Positions 51,673-62,700 of a stretch of 64,000 nt of DNA are shown piece by piece. How positions within the stretch are numbered: position 1 is the first letter of the stretch; every line of letters begins with the position of its first letter. The notes beneath the pieces are model-generated. The model saw only the letters and a list, made by a program, of their open reading frames with translations. It ran no database searches and was not told the origin of the DNA. The translations under genes and the position numbers were made by a program. Source of the stretch: Streptomyces sp. NBC_00557 (GTDB lineage Bacteria > Actinomycetota > Actinomycetes > Streptomycetales > Streptomycetaceae); the NCBI RefSeq assembly GCF_036345995.1, contig NZ_CP107796.1, positions 3,906,001-3,970,000 on the forward strand. The letters are read 5' to 3'.

Positions 51673-52632
51673 GTGCCCCCACGCCTCAGGAGCGCCCTGT
51701 CGGCCGTACTGGTCGCGCTGTCCTGCCTCCTCGTGCCGTTCGGCACGCTGGCGGCCTGGGCGGCGTACGGTCTCGCCGACACGGGCCGGTACGTCACCAC
51801 GATGGCGCCGCTCGCCGCCGACCCGAGCGTGCGGGAGGCCGTCGCGGACACGGTCGGCGACGGCATCCTGCGCGCGGTGGACCAGCACACGGACGTCCGC
51901 CCGGCCGGGGGTACCCCCTCCGGGGGAGGTTCGCTCCGTCCGTTCGTGCGGGACGCGGTGCGCTCCTTCACCCAGACCGAGGCCTTCCGACTCGCCTGGG
52001 ACACCGGAAACCGGGTCACCCACGACGCGGTCCTGCGGGCCCTGCGCGAGGAGGACGACGAGTCGGCCGGACGCCCGGTCACCGTCGACCTCGCCCCCAT
52101 CACCGATCAGGTCAAGCGGCAGCTGAGCCGGGACCACGTGCCGCTCGCCGCCCGCATCCCGGTGGAGCACACAGCGGTGTCCGTCCTCCCGGCGAGCCGG
52201 CTCGCCGCCTTCCGGAAGGGGTTCCACGTGCTCGAAGTCGCAGGTCTCTGGCTGCCGGTGGCGGCCGTCGCCCTCGCCGCCACCGGGATCGCCCTCGCCG
52301 TGCACCGCCGGCGCGCCGTCGCCGCGACCGCGCTGGGCACCGCCCTGGGCGGGGCCCTGCTGTCCCTCGCCGTGGCCGTCGGCCGCGGCCTCACCCTCGC
52401 CGACCTGCCCGCGGACGTGCCCCATCCGGCGGCCGGCGCGGTCTACGACGCCCTCACCGCGAGCCTGCGCACGGCCTCCTGGCTGCTGCTGGGGCTGGGC
52501 CTGGCGGTGGCGCTGACGACCTGGCTGACCCGCCGTCTGCGCCTGGGCCGCCCGGCCCGGCCCCGGCCCCCGTCCGGCCCGGGCACCCCACCACCGCCCC
52601 CGGTCCACGCGCCGACCCGGGCCCGGACCTGA
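51673..52632 (+). CDS. Membrane protein with two helices flanking an external domain
   Basis: 319 residues from the GTG at 51673, with TGGAAGC upstream. The in-frame GTG at 51562 is less likely because the codons between them lack the usual third-position bias. A first helix (SALSAVLVALSCLLVPFGTLAAWAAY) is followed by an external segment of about 170 residues (SFTQTEAFRLAWDTGNRVTHDAVLRAL, VKRQLSRDHVPLAARIP). Two or three further helices occur near residues 205-300, and a Pro-rich tail ends the protein. A Streptomyces-type integral membrane protein of unknown function. Confidence 0.78.
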   Translation: MPPRLRSALSAVLVALSCLLVPFGTLAAWAAYGLADTGRYVTTMAPLAADPSVREAVADTVGDGILRAVDQHTDVRPAGGTPSGGGSLRPFVRDAVRSFTQTEAFRLAWDTGNRVTHDAVLRALREEDDESAGRPVTVDLAPITDQVKRQLSRDHVPLAARIPVEHTAVSVLPASRLAAFRKGFHVLEVAGLWLPVAAVALAATGIALAVHRRRAVAATALGTALGGALLSLAVAVGRGLTLADLPADVPHPAAGAVYDALTASLRTASWLLLGLGLAVALTTWLTRRLRLGRPARPRPPSGPGTPPPPPVHAPTRART

Positions 52633-52704
52633 CCGCTGGGCCAGGGCCGGGACACCGGAGAAGCCGGAACGCTCCGCGCCCCGGCATCCGGTACGGGACC
52701 CTCT

Positions 52705-52775
52705 GTCCCCACGGTGCGGACAGCCGGCGTCCCCACCCTGTGGACAGCCGGCGTCCCCCACCCTGTGGACAGCCG
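52705..52775. repeat. Three tandem 24-bp units with near-DnaA boxes
   Basis: Units at 52705-52728, 52729-52752 and 52753-52775. The last two contain TGTGGACAG (52739-52747 and 52764-52772), which on the minus strand is CTGTCCACA, 8 of 9 with the Streptomyces DnaA box TTGTCCACA. The first unit has the weaker TGCGGACAG. Confidence 0.7.
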
Positions 52776-52936
52776 ACCGAGGACTCCCCACCCGCCGAAG
52801 CCGCCGCGCGCACAGGCCCCGACCGCGCCCGAGGACACCCGGATCCCGGACCTTGGGGGAGGCCGACCCGCCCACGGCGCAACCAGCGCCCCCCTCCGGC
52901 CCGGTCACGCCCTGGCGCCCGCCCGAACACCCCCCG

Positions 52937-52948
52937 TACGCTCGCCCC
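52937..52948 (+). promoter_or_regulatory. -10 element of a leaderless gene
   Basis: TACGCT (52937-52942) is followed by exactly 6 nt and the GTG at 52949. No ribosome site is present. This spacing is standard for Streptomyces leaderless transcripts. Confidence 0.6.
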
Positions 52949-53905
52949 GTGAACCGTCGCCGCGGACGCAGGCTCGGCGCCTGGTGTGCCGGACTGCTGC
53001 TCGCCGGGGTCGGTGCGGTCGCCGGCTGCCGGGCCGCCGGCACCGACGGTGTCACCCCGGTGCCCCAACTGCTCGCCTTCCTGCCCTGGCTGCTCGTGCC
53101 GACCGGCTTCGCCCTGCTGTGCGCGCTGCTCGCCCGCTGGTGGCCGGGCCTGGTGTGCGGGGCCGTCGTCCTCGGCGTGCTCGCCTGGTACGTGCGGCCG
53201 TACGGCGGCGCCGCCGACCCCGGCGGCCCGCCGCTCGCCACCCTGCGCGTGCTGACCTCCAACGTGGAGTTCGGGCGCGCCACCCCCGCCCTGGTGCCGC
53301 TGATCCGCGACCGCCGGCCGGACGTCGTCTTCGTCGAGGAGTGCGAGTTCGCCTGCCAGGGCACCCTGGAGACCGAGTTCGCGGCCGCCTACCCCTACCG
53401 GCGGGCGGTCCGCGCGGCCGGCTCCCACGGCTCGCTCATCCTCAGCCGCTATCCCTTGAGACCGACGGCCGGTGTCCCCGGCACCATGGGCATGCCCGGT
53501 GCGCTCGCGGACGTGCACGGCACCGCCGTACGCCTCCAACTCGCCCACCCCATGCCCCCGCTGCCCGGCCAGGTCGGCCTGTGGCGCCGGGAACTCGGCG
53601 CGCTCCGCGCCTTCGCCGCCGCCGGCCGGAACACACCCACCGTCCTGGCCGGCGACTTCAACGCCACCCGGGACCACGCCGCCTTCCGCCGCATCCTGGA
53701 CACCGGCCTGACCGACGCCGCCCGCCTCGCCGGACCCGGCCTTGCCGCCAGCTGGCCCGCGCGCACCGCGTCCGTCTTCGGCGCTCAGATCGACCACGTC
53801 CTGCTCTCCCCGGACTTCACCGCGGCCGACGCCCGCTTCCTGCGCGTGACCGGCACCGACCACCGCGCCCTCGTCGTGGACGTCACCCTCCACCACCGCG
53901 GCTGA
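52949..53905 (+). CDS. Membrane-anchored endonuclease/exonuclease/phosphatase-family protein
   Basis: 318 residues from the GTG at 52949. N-terminal helices (WCAGLLLAGVGAVAGC, LLAFLPWLLVPTGFALLCALLA, WWPGLVCGAVVLGVLAWYV) precede an EEP domain from about residue 95: VLTSNVEFGRATP (Asn), VFVEECEF (Glu), LAGDFNATRDHAAF (Asp, Asn) and the terminal FGAQIDHVLLSPDF and GTDHRALVVDV (Asp-His). The metal-dependent phosphodiesterase acts outside, or on the outer membrane face; substrate may be a lipid, nucleic acid or nucleotide. Leaderless promoter. Confidence 0.9.
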   Translation: MNRRRGRRLGAWCAGLLLAGVGAVAGCRAAGTDGVTPVPQLLAFLPWLLVPTGFALLCALLARWWPGLVCGAVVLGVLAWYVRPYGGAADPGGPPLATLRVLTSNVEFGRATPALVPLIRDRRPDVVFVEECEFACQGTLETEFAAAYPYRRAVRAAGSHGSLILSRYPLRPTAGVPGTMGMPGALADVHGTAVRLQLAHPMPPLPGQVGLWRRELGALRAFAAAGRNTPTVLAGDFNATRDHAAFRRILDTGLTDAARLAGPGLAASWPARTASVFGAQIDHVLLSPDFTAADARFLRVTGTDHRALVVDVTLHHRG

Positions 53906-53999
53906 CTCCGCCCCGACCGGTCGGCGCGCGACCGCGACACGCCCTCGCACCGGCGCCGGACCGAGGCGGCCGACCAGCGCCCCGCCGGGACCCGGACGA

Positions 54000-54063
54000 G
54001 CGCCACACCACTACGACCCCTCGCCGGACGGGCGCCACACCACTACGACCCCTGGCCGGACCG
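54000..54063. repeat. 32-bp tandem repeat, two copies
   Basis: Two units beginning GCGCCACACCACTACGACCC, at 54000-54031 and 54032-54063, in the region ahead of the FUSC gene. The same period (32 bp) as the repeat at 51363, but a different sequence. Confidence 0.8.
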
Positions 54064-54108
54064 GCGCCCGGACCTGGGACGACTCCGGCCCCCAGGGAAC
54101 GAACCGGT

Positions 54109-54120
54109 GATAATGGCCGC
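54109..54120 (+). promoter_or_regulatory. -10 element of the leaderless FUSC gene
   Basis: GATAAT (54109-54114) is followed by exactly 6 nt and the ATG at 54121. This places transcription start at the A of the ATG. No -35 was recognised. Confidence 0.6.
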
Positions 54121-56064
54121 ATGTCGCGCGAGTTCCCCGTCGGCCTCACCCCTCCCGACTGGCTGGTGCGGAACCTGCGCCCCGAGCAGGCCCCGGTCAA
54201 CAAGGCCGCCGTGGCCCGGGCCGCCGTCGCGATGGCCCTCCCCCTGGTGCTCGGCTTCGCCGGCAGTCACCCGGCGTACGGCGCCCTGGCCTCCATGGGC
54301 GCCCTGTCCGGCGTCATCGGCGACACCGCCGACGCCTACCGCATGCGCATCCTCAACATCGCCGTACCCCAGCTCTTCGGCGCGGTCGGCGTGACCCTGG
54401 GCACGCTGGTGTACGGGCACGGCTGGTACGCGGTCGCCACCGTCACCGGGATCGCCCTGGTCTCCGGCATGATCTCGACGATCGGCGCGGTGGCCTCGGT
54501 CTCGGGCCTGCTCCTCCTGCTGAACTGTGTGATCGGCGCGGGCCTCCCGCTGCCCCGCCCCTGGTGGCTCGCCGCCACCCTGATGACCGGCGGCGGCCTG
54601 CTCGTCCTGCTCCTCGCCCTGCTGGCCTGGCCGTTGCGCTCGGGCGTACCCGAACGCACGGCGGTCGCCGCCACCTACCGCACGGTCGCGGCCCTGCTGG
54701 CCGTCTCCGGCACCGACCGCACCGAGGCGTACGAGGAGGCCCGCCGGACGGTCACCCAGTCCCTGAACCAGTCGTACGACCTGATCCTTGGCCGGCGCGC
54801 CCGCCACCACGGCCGCAGCCGCGAACTCACCCGGCTGCTCGCCCAGTTGAACGCGATCACGCCCGTGATGGAGGTGGCCCCCGCGGCCCATCTGGCGGGC
54901 CGCCCCCTGCCGCCGCAGGTCCCCGAGGCGGTCGGCCACCTCGCCCGGGCCGTCGAGACCGGCTACACGGGCCCGATAGCCCTGGACCTGCCGCTCCCGA
55001 CGACCGAGACGGCGCGCGCCGTGGACCACGCCCTGCGCCACACCGCGGCGGTGGTGACGGCCCCCGACACGGACCCGCGGGGAATCGACGACCCCCTCGG
55101 CCGGCCGCCGGCACTGGGCATCCGCACGGCGCGAGCGGCCCGCAACGTCGTCCTCTCCGCCAACTCCTGGCGCTACGGCGTACGCCTGGCGCTCTGCATC
55201 GCCGTCGCCCAGGCCCTGGTCTCCCTGGTCCCGGTCCCGCGCTCCTACTGGGTGGCCCTGACGATCACGTTCGTGCTCAAGCCCGACTTCGGCTCGGTGT
55301 TCTCCCGGGCCCTGCTGCGCGCCCTCGGCACGGTGGCGGGCCTGGTGATCGCGGCGGTGGTGCTGGCGGAGGTCCCGCTGGGCTGGTGGGACGTACCGGT
55401 GATGCTCGTGCTGGCCCCGCTGATCCCGGCCCTGACCCCACGGGGCTACGGCTACCAGACGGCGGCGATCACCCCGGTGATCCTGCTCCTCTCCGACCTG
55501 CTGAACCACCAGGGCACGGCGCTGCTCCTGCCCCGCCTGACGGACTCGCTCCTCGGCTGCGCCATCGCCCTGACCGCCGGCTACCTGCTCTGGCCGGAGA
55601 GCTGGCGCACCCGCGTGGGCGACCGCCTCGCGGACGCGGTGGCGGACACGGCCCGGTACGTGGAGACGGCGTTCGGCGCCGACGGCGACCCTGCCGCCCG
55701 GGCCCGTATGCGCCGGCGGCTCTACCGCGACCTGTCGGTGATCCGTACCGAGTTCCAGCGGGCCCTGACCGAGCCGCCGCCGACCGGCCGGCGCGCGGCG
55801 GCGTGGTGGCCGCTGGTCGTGGCGGTGGAACGGATCGTCGACGCGACGACGGCGGCCCGCGTCCGGGTGCGGCACGGGGCGCCGCCGCCGTCCCCGGCCG
55901 AGATCGCCCACGTGGTGATGCAGCTCAGGGAGTTGTCGGAAGGCGTACGGGACGCCGACGTGCTGATCCCGGTCCGCACCGATCTCACCGGTCCCGCGGG
56001 CAGTGTCCTCGAACCGCTGCGGCAGGAGGTCGCCGCGGCCCGGTCGATCGCTTCCCCCCACTGA
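54121..56064 (+). CDS. FUSC-family (fusaric-acid-resistance-like) membrane protein
   Basis: 647 residues, ATG at 54121. Two sets of membrane helices (about residues 30-180 and 350-500) separated by a cytoplasmic domain, and a helical C-terminal tail, as in FUSC/YccS proteins. Signatures include [23 protein letters not shown] and [33 protein letters not shown]. It probably exports aromatic acids or supports the envelope. Leaderless start. It ends 71 bp before the TerF-like VWA gene on the same strand. Confidence 0.92.
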   Translation: MSREFPVGLTPPDWLVRNLRPEQAPVNKAAVARAAVAMALPLVLGFAGSHPAYGALASMGALSGVIGDTADAYRMRILNIAVPQLFGAVGVTLGTLVYGHGWYAVATVTGIALVSGMISTIGAVASVSGLLLLLNCVIGAGLPLPRPWWLAATLMTGGGLLVLLLALLAWPLRSGVPERTAVAATYRTVAALLAVSGTDRTEAYEEARRTVTQSLNQSYDLILGRRARHHGRSRELTRLLAQLNAITPVMEVAPAAHLAGRPLPPQVPEAVGHLARAVETGYTGPIALDLPLPTTETARAVDHALRHTAAVVTAPDTDPRGIDDPLGRPPALGIRTARAARNVVLSANSWRYGVRLALCIAVAQALVSLVPVPRSYWVALTITFVLKPDFGSVFSRALLRALGTVAGLVIAAVVLAEVPLGWWDVPVMLVLAPLIPALTPRGYGYQTAAITPVILLLSDLLNHQGTALLLPRLTDSLLGCAIALTAGYLLWPESWRTRVGDRLADAVADTARYVETAFGADGDPAARARMRRRLYRDLSVIRTEFQRALTEPPPTGRRAAAWWPLVVAVERIVDATTAARVRVRHGAPPPSPAEIAHVVMQLRELSEGVRDADVLIPVRTDLTGPAGSVLEPLRQEVAAARSIASPH

Positions 56065-56135
56065 GCCCTTCGCTAACCTTACGTGTCCGTCCTGGCCAGG
56101 GATCGACGGGCATCAACTCACGAAGGGTTGCGCAC

Positions 56136-57773
56136 ATGGGCATTCTCACTCTCCTGCGGAACGCGTTCAGCCGCTCACGCAAGGGACGCGCCACACCGGC
56201 AGAGGATGCGAACTCCCTGCACAGGGGGGCGGAAGAGCCGGCGAAGGCGGAGGCCGCCCAGCCGGAGGAGTCCGCGTCCCGCCCCGCGAAGCCGGAGGAG
56301 CAGGCCCCCCGGCCCACGCAGCCCGAGCGGCCGGCCGCCTCCCTCCCCGCCCAGCAGCAGGCCCCCGCCGAGGCCGAGCCCACCACCCCGACCGTGCCCG
56401 AGCCCCGCCGCGAGGAACACGAACTGGTCTCCGCCGTCTTCGACAGGATCCAGGTCCCCCGCCCGGCAGAACCGCACAGCAACTCCTCCACCCCGGAAAC
56501 CCCCGAGCCGGAGACCCCCGAGCCGAAGGCCGAGGAGCCCGAGGCTGCGGCGGAGCCGGAAGCCGAGCCCCAGCCGGTCGCGGAGAAGCCCGAACCGGGG
56601 GCGGAGCCGGAGGCCGAGCCTCAGCCGGTCGCCGAGAAGCCTGAAGCCGAGCCGGAGCCGGTCGCGGAGAAGCCGGAGACCGAGCCGGAAACCGAACCTC
56701 AGCCCGCCGCCGAGAAGCCGGAACCGGAAACCGAGCCGGAAACCGAGCCCCAGCCGGTCGCAGAGAAGCCTGAAGCCGAGCCGGAAGCCGAACCTCAGCC
56801 CGTCGCCGAGAAGCCCGAACCGGAGGCCGGGCCCGAGGCCGAACCTCAGCCGGTCGCAGAGAAGCCTGAAGCCGAGCCGGAAGCCGAACCTCAGCCCGCC
56901 GCCGAGAAGCCCGAACCGGAGGCCGGGCCCGAGGCCGAACCTCAGCCGGTCGCGGAGAAGACCGAGACGGAAGCCCAGCCAGAACCGCAGCCGGAAGCGG
57001 AGCCGGAGACCGAGCCTCAGCCGGTCGTGGAGACGGCGCCGGCCGAAGACACCCCCGCCGACGCCGACGCACCCCGCAAGACGACCCCCGCCACCACCCT
57101 CGCCAAGGTCAAGTCCCGCGCCCCCTCCCTCACCGCCGCCTACAAGGCCGCCACCACCGCCCTCAAGAAGCACGACCTCACCGGCACCCGAGCCAGGATC
57201 TACCTCGTGCTGGACCGGTCCGCGAGCATGCGCCCGTACTACAAGGACGGCTCCGCGCAGGCCCTCGCCGACCAGACCCTCGCCCTCGCCGCCCACCTGG
57301 ACCCCGAGGCGACGGTCCACACCGTCTTCTTCTCCACGGAGATCGACGGCACCACCGACCTCACCCTCACCCCGGACCACGAGACCAAGATCGACGACGT
57401 GCACGCCGGCCTGGGCCGCATGGGCCGTACCAGCTACCACGCCGCCGTGGAAGCCGTACTCGCCCACTACGACAAGCACACGGAACAGACGGAAGGGAAC
57501 GAGACCCCCCGCACCCCGGCCCTCGTCGTCTTCCAGACCGACGGCGCCCCGGACGCGAAGACCCCCGCGACGCAGGCCCTCACCGATGCCGCGGCGTCGC
57601 ACCCCGCCGTGTTCTTCTCCTTCGTGGCCTTCGGGGAGCACGACAACAAGGCCTTCGACTACCTCCGCAAGCTGAAGACCTCCAACACGTCCTTCTTCCA
57701 CGCGGGCCCCGCTCCCCGCGAGCTGACGGACGCGGAACTCTACGAAGGTGTACTGGCCGCCTGGCGGCCGTGA
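56136..57773 (+). CDS. TerF-like VWA-domain protein with long Pro/Glu repeats
   Basis: 545 residues, ATG at 56136 with GAAGGG upstream. Residues 20-310 are acidic and Pro-rich. From about residue 145 they carry repeats of the type [15 protein letters not shown] (56570-57010 at DNA level). The C-terminal VWA domain begins [17 protein letters not shown] with the MIDAS DxSxS; Thr is in [13 protein letters not shown] and Asp in [11 protein letters not shown]. The end, [33 protein letters not shown], matches TerF-type proteins linked to tellurite and envelope-stress systems. No other ter genes are seen nearby. Confidence 0.9.
   Translation: MGILTLLRNAFSRSRKGRATPAEDANSLHRGAEEPAKAEAAQPEESASRPAKPEEQAPRPTQPERPAASLPAQQQAPAEAEPTTPTVPEPRREEHELVSAVFDRIQVPRPAEPHSNSSTPETPEPETPEPKAEEPEAAAEPEAEPQPVAEKPEPGAEPEAEPQPVAEKPEAEPEPVAEKPETEPETEPQPAAEKPEPETEPETEPQPVAEKPEAEPEAEPQPVAEKPEPEAGPEAEPQPVAEKPEAEPEAEPQPAAEKPEPEAGPEAEPQPVAEKTETEAQPEPQPEAEPETEPQPVVETAPAEDTPADADAPRKTTPATTLAKVKSRAPSLTAAYKAATTALKKHDLTGTRARIYLVLDRSASMRPYYKDGSAQALADQTLALAAHLDPEATVHTVFFSTEIDGTTDLTLTPDHETKIDDVHAGLGRMGRTSYHAAVEAVLAHYDKHTEQTEGNETPRTPALVVFQTDGAPDAKTPATQALTDAAASHPAVFFSFVAFGEHDNKAFDYLRKLKTSNTSFFHAGPAPRELTDAELYEGVLAAWRP
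56570..57010 (+). repeat. Coding repeat in the VWA gene
   Basis: An imperfect repeat array encoding PE-rich units around QPVAEKPE. Several units are identical at DNA level (for example two copies of GAACCTCAGCCGGTCGC). It may vary in copy number between strains. Confidence 0.75.
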
Positions 57774-57788
57774 CCGTCCGTGATTCCG

Positions 57789-57845
57789 GGGCCGCCCTTT
57801 CCCACCCGGCACATCCCACCCAGCAAAACGGGAAACGGGCGGCCC
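57789..57845. terminator. Long hairpin between VWA and metG genes
   Basis: GGGCCGCCCTTTCCC (57789-57803) pairs with GGGAAA-c-GGGCGGCCC (57830-57845) giving 15 bp with a single bulged C. It follows the VWA stop by 15 nt and should isolate metG transcription. Confidence 0.75.
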
Positions 57846-57911
57846 ACCCCTGTCGGCTACGATTTCAAGGTTCGAAACCGCAGAAAACGCAGCGACCTGG
57901 GAGCAGCCACG

Positions 57912-59627
57912 ATGGCTCGACACCTCATCACCAGCGCCCTTCCCTACATCAACGGGATCAAGCACCTGGGCAACATGGTGGGGTCCATGCTCCCGGCGGA
58001 CGTGTACTCCCGGTACCTCCGCCAGCGCGGCCACGACGTCCTGTACATCTGCGCCACCGACGAGCACGGCACCCCGGCCGAGCTGGCGGCGAAGGAGCAG
58101 GGCCTGCCGGTGGAGGAGTTCTGCGCCCAGGCGCACGACGCGCAGAAGGCCGTCTACGACGGCTTCCAGCTCGCCTTCGACTACTTCGGCCGCAGCTCGT
58201 CCGCGGAGAACCGCGAGATCACCCAGCACTTCGCCCGCAAGCTGCACGAGAACGGCTTCATCGAGGAGCGGGCGATCCGCCAGGTGTACAGCCCCACCGA
58301 CGGCCGCTTCCTCCCGGACCGCTACGTGGAGGGCACCTGCCCGCACTGCGGCTACGACAAGGCCCGCGGCGACCAGTGCGAGAACTGCACCCGCGTCCTG
58401 GACCCGACCGACCTGATCAACCCGCGCTCGGCGATCTCCGGCAGCACGGACCTGGAGGTCCGCGAGACCAAGCACCTGTTCCTCCTGCAGTCGAAGCTGG
58501 AGAACGAGGTCCGCGAGTGGGTGGCCCGGCACGACAAGGACTGGCCGCAGCTGGCCTCCTCCATCGCCCACAAGTGGCTGACCGAGGGCCTGCACGACCG
58601 CGCGATCACCCGTGACCTGGACTGGGGCGTCCCGGTCCCGGCCGACACCTGGCCGGAGCTGGCGGCCGAGGGCAAGGTCTTCTACGTCTGGTTCGACGCC
58701 CCGATCGAGTACATCGGCGCGACGAAGGAGTGGGCCGACCAGGACCCGGAGAACCGCGACTGGAAGTCCTGGTGGTACGACGCGGACGACACCGTGCGCT
58801 ACACCGAGTTCATGGCCAAGGACAACGTCCCCTTCCACACGGTGATGTTCCCGGCCACCGAGCTGGGCGTGCGCGAGCCGTGGAAGAAGGTCGACTACGT
58901 CAAGGCCTTCAACTGGCTGACGTACTACGGCGGGAAGTTCTCCACCAGCCAGAAGCGCGGTGTCTTCACCGACCAGGCGCTGGACGTCCTGCCGGCCGAC
59001 TACTGGCGCTACTTCCTCATCGCCAACGCGCCCGAGTCTGACGACTCGTCCTTCACCTGGGAGCACTTCACCGCCACGGTCAACAAGGACCTCGCCGACA
59101 CGCTCGGCAACTTCGTCAACCGCGTGCTGTCCTTCTCGAAGAAGCGCTTCGGCGAGGAAGTGCCGGCCGGCGGCGAGCCCGGCGAGGCGGAGACCCGGCT
59201 GGGCGAGGAGATCGCCCGCCTCCTCGGCGAGTACGAGGAGCAGATGGAGGCGATGCAGTTCCGCAAGGCGGCCGCGGCCCTGCGCGCCCTGTGGTCGGCG
59301 GGCAACTCCTACCTGGAGGAGAAGGCCCCCTGGCTGCAGATCAAGACGGACAAGGACGCCGCTGCCCTCACCCTGCGCACGGCGATGAACCTGATCCACC
59401 TGTACGCGGTGGTCTCCGAGCCGCTGATCCCGGCCACGGCCAAGGTGATGCGCGCGGCCTTCTCCCTGCCGGACGACGCCGCCACCTGGGTCACCGCGGA
59501 CGAGGCCAGGTCCCTCGCCTCGGTCCCGTCCGGCACCCCGTTCACGGTCCCGCCGGTCCTCTTCGCCAAGCTGACCGACGAGGACCTGGCGGCCTACAAG
59601 GAGCGCTTCGGCGGCGAGGAGGCCTGA
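57912..59627 (+). CDS. metG: Methionyl-tRNA synthetase
   Basis: 571 residues, ATG at 57912 with GGGAGC upstream. A class I synthetase: HIGH-type motif [11 protein letters not shown], zinc knuckle [17 protein letters not shown], and [10 protein letters not shown] in the KMSKS position, the usual form for the archaeal-like MetRS of Streptomyces. The helical anticodon-binding domain starts near residue 390. It charges tRNA-Met. No C-terminal dimerisation module is present. A -10 candidate TACGAT lies at 57858-57863. It precedes the DISARM genes, but is a housekeeping gene. Confidence 0.97.
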   Translation: MARHLITSALPYINGIKHLGNMVGSMLPADVYSRYLRQRGHDVLYICATDEHGTPAELAAKEQGLPVEEFCAQAHDAQKAVYDGFQLAFDYFGRSSSAENREITQHFARKLHENGFIEERAIRQVYSPTDGRFLPDRYVEGTCPHCGYDKARGDQCENCTRVLDPTDLINPRSAISGSTDLEVRETKHLFLLQSKLENEVREWVARHDKDWPQLASSIAHKWLTEGLHDRAITRDLDWGVPVPADTWPELAAEGKVFYVWFDAPIEYIGATKEWADQDPENRDWKSWWYDADDTVRYTEFMAKDNVPFHTVMFPATELGVREPWKKVDYVKAFNWLTYYGGKFSTSQKRGVFTDQALDVLPADYWRYFLIANAPESDDSSFTWEHFTATVNKDLADTLGNFVNRVLSFSKKRFGEEVPAGGEPGEAETRLGEEIARLLGEYEEQMEAMQFRKAAAALRALWSAGNSYLEEKAPWLQIKTDKDAAALTLRTAMNLIHLYAVVSEPLIPATAKVMRAAFSLPDDAATWVTADEARSLASVPSGTPFTVPPVLFAKLTDEDLAAYKERFGGEEA

Positions 59628-59712
59628 CCCGGTCTGCCTCCTCCTGAACCATGCGCCTCCTCCTGAATCAGGGGAACAGGGGACATCGCCGCGCATGTCA
59701 CACCTAAACTTT

Positions 59713-59718
59713 TACGAT
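59713..59718 (+). promoter_or_regulatory. Candidate -10 for the DISARM operon
   Basis: TACGAT (59713-59718) in an unusually AT-rich stretch (around 59700-59718), 42 nt before the drmD ATG. A direct repeat of CGCCTCCTCCTGAA lies upstream around 59630-59672. No convincing -35 was found. Confidence 0.45.
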
Positions 59719-59760
59719 CGCTGCGTCAGTGCGTGTGGGTGAAGGCGGGGGATCAGGGCG

Positions 59761-62700
59761 ATGGTCATGCAGGCTGCCAGAGCGGAAGCGGTGTCCGGCT
59801 CCCCTGTTCCGGCCCCGGGCCAGCGCGTGACCGTACGGAACCGCCCCTGGGTCGTGACCGACGTCCTCCGCTCGACCGCCGCGAGCGATGATCCGGCACG
59901 TGCCGCGGAAGCCGCTCCCAGCCACCTGATCACCCTGTCGTCGCTGGAGAGCGACGGCCGGGACGAGGAACTGCGGGTGGTCTGGGAGCTGGAGCAGGCC
60001 ACGGACGTCCACGACCAGTACGAGCTGCCCTCGCCGGAGACCGGCTTCGACGATCCGGGCCGCCTGGACGCCTTCCTGGACGCGGTGCGCTGGGGTGCGA
60101 TCGCCTCGGCCGACAAGACGGCCCTCCAAGCGCCGTTCCGTTCAGGCGTCGAGATCCAGGACTACCAGCTGGACCCGGTGGTCCGCGCCCTGTCCATGCC
60201 GCGCACGAACCTGCTGATCGCGGACGACGTCGGTCTGGGCAAGACGGTCGAGGCCGGCCTGGTGATGCAGGAGCTGATGCTGCGCCACCGCGCCCGCTCC
60301 ATGCTGATCGTCTGCCCCGCCGGCCTGACGCTCCAGTGGCGCGACGAGATGCGCGACAAGTTCGGCCTGGACTTCCGCATCGTCAACACCCGGATGCTGC
60401 GGGAGCTGCGCCGCTCAGCCGGCCTGTACGCCAACCCGTGGACCCACCACCCGCGCCTGATCGTCTCCATCGACTGGCTCAAGCGCGAACGCCCGCTGCG
60501 GATGCTGCGGGAACTGCTGCCGCCGGTGCCGGAGTACCCCCGGGCGTTCGACCTGCTGGTCGTGGACGAGGTGCACACCTGCGCGCCCTCCGGCACGGGG
60601 AAGTACGCGGTGGACTCGCAGCGCACCCGCGCCGTGAAGCTGCTCGCGCCGCACTGCGAGCACCGCCTCTTCCTCTCCGCGACCCCTCACAACGGCTACC
60701 TGGAGTCCTTCACCGCGCTCCTGGAACTCCTCGACGACCACCGGTTCGCCCGTGGCGTCAAGCCGTCCGAGGAGCAGCTGCGCCGGGTGATGGTGCGCCG
60801 CATGAAGTCGGACCTGCCGCCGCTGTGGAACGGCAAGCCGCGCTTCCCCCGGCGGGTGCCGCACGCCCTGGAGGTCGACTACAGCGACGCGGCGCGGGAG
60901 GCGTACGCCAAGCTCGCGGAGTACGCGCGCTCGCGCCGCGACGGCCAGGGGGACGGGAAGGCCGGCCGGACGGCCGCCGACTTCGTGACGACCCTGCTGA
61001 AGAAGCGCTTCCTGTCGTCGCCGAAGGCGTTCGCGGAGACGATCAGCACCCACCTGAAGACGATGACGTCCCGCCAGGCCGGGCCCGCGGACGATCCGGC
61101 CCCGAGCGTCCGGGTGCTGCGGCCCCTGATCGACGGCGTCGAGGAGGCGGAGGAGGAGAGCGAGCAGGAGCAGGCCGAGGCGGCGGCCCGGGCCCTGACC
61201 GCCGCCCGCCAGGCCATGCGCCCGCTCTCCGACCACGAGCACAGACTGCTCAGGGAACTCGACGCCTGGGCCGTGGACGCCGGGAAGCGGCCGGACGCCA
61301 AGTTTGCCCGCTTCCGGGAATGGCTGGACGGCATCGTCTGTCCCGACGGCCCGCTGGGCGACTGGGAGCCGGAGCGGGTGATCGTCTTCACCGAGTACCG
61401 CGACACCCAGCGCTGGCTGTACGGACAGCTGATCGCCGCCGGATACCCGGCGGAGCGGATCGCGCAGCTCTACGGCGGTCAGGACCAGGAGGAGCGGGAG
61501 CAGGTCAAGCAGGTCTTCCAGGAGAGCCCCGACCTCTCCCCCGTCCGTATCCTGCTCGGCACCGACGCGGCCAGCGAGGGCATCAACCTCCAGGCGCACT
61601 GTCACCGGGTGCTGCACTGGGAGATCCCGTGGAACCCCAACCGGCTGGAGCAGCGCAACGGCCGAGTGGACCGGCACGGGCAGAAGGCCGACCAGGTGGA
61701 CGTCTACCACTTCGTGCCGCGCGGCTGGCAGGGCTTCGACCCGGCCCACGACCATCAGACGGACTCCGGCTACGAGGACGGCGCCCTGGAGGACGAGCTG
61801 CACTTCCTCGCCGTCGCAGCCCGCAAGACGGAGCGGATCCGGGAGGACCTGGGCAGCGCGGGCGAGGTGATCGCCGCGCAGGTCGAGCAGAAGATGCTGG
61901 GCCGGCGTTCGAGCTGGACCACCGCCGACGCCGAGATCACGAAGCGGTCGGGCAAGGCCGTCCTGAAGGTCGAGCGCGACCTGGCCCGCGACCTGGAACG
62001 CCTGGTGGAGGCGCTGTCCGAGAGCCGTCAGCAGCTGCATCTGCACCCGGAGACCGTCGAGCGGGTCGTCCGTACGGGCCTGATGCTCGCCCACCGGAAG
62101 GACCTCACCGAGGTCCCCGACCCCCGGCCCGACCGGGCCGCCCGCTGCTTCCGCCTGCCCGAGCTGCCCGGCGCCTGGGCGCGGGCCCGCAACGACGGCC
62201 TGCGCCACCCGCTCACCGGCAAGGAGCGCCCGGTCGTCTTCGACGAGGCGGAGGCCCGCGACCGCACGGACGTGGTGCACCTGCACCTGGGGCACCGCCT
62301 GGTCCAGATGTGCCTGCGGCTGCTGCGGGCGGAGCTGTGGTCGAGCGGCGCGGGGGCCCGCCTGTCCCGGGTGACGGCCCGGGTGGTGCCGGACGGTGCG
62401 CTGCGGCAGCCGGCCGTGGTCGCGCACGGCCGCGTGGTCATCACCGGCAGCGGCGGGACGCGGCTGCACGAGGAGGTGATCACGGCGGGCGGGCTGATCG
62501 AGGGCGGCAAGTTCGTCGCCGGGAAGATGGAGGACGTCGACAGGTGGCTGGCCGAGGCCACGGAGGAGCTGCCCGCCGAGGGCGTCCTCACCGAGCTGAC
62601 CGACCTCTGGCCGCAGCTGGAGGACCGTCTCGCCCGCGCCTTGCAGAACCGGGCGAACCGGCGCTTCCGCTCACTTGAGACCATGCTCGCCGAACGGTGC

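Larger units (their letters stand above)
52633..52948. other. Intergenic region with DnaA-box-like repeats and a leaderless promoter
   Basis: 316 bp. It contains the three-unit repeat at 52705-52775 and, at its right end, the -10 element of the next gene (52937-52942). A frame open from a TTG at 52853 in phase with the next gene is judged to be untranslated. Confidence 0.6.

Noticed and set aside
52705..52775. Replication origin
   Set aside because: Only three weak boxes, no AT-rich region, and no dnaA, dnaN or gyrB nearby.
57869..57879. GGTTCGAAACC as a tRNA T-arm in front of metG
   Set aside because: No acceptor stem, anticodon arm or CCA-proximal pairing around it; the metG promoter and start lie here.
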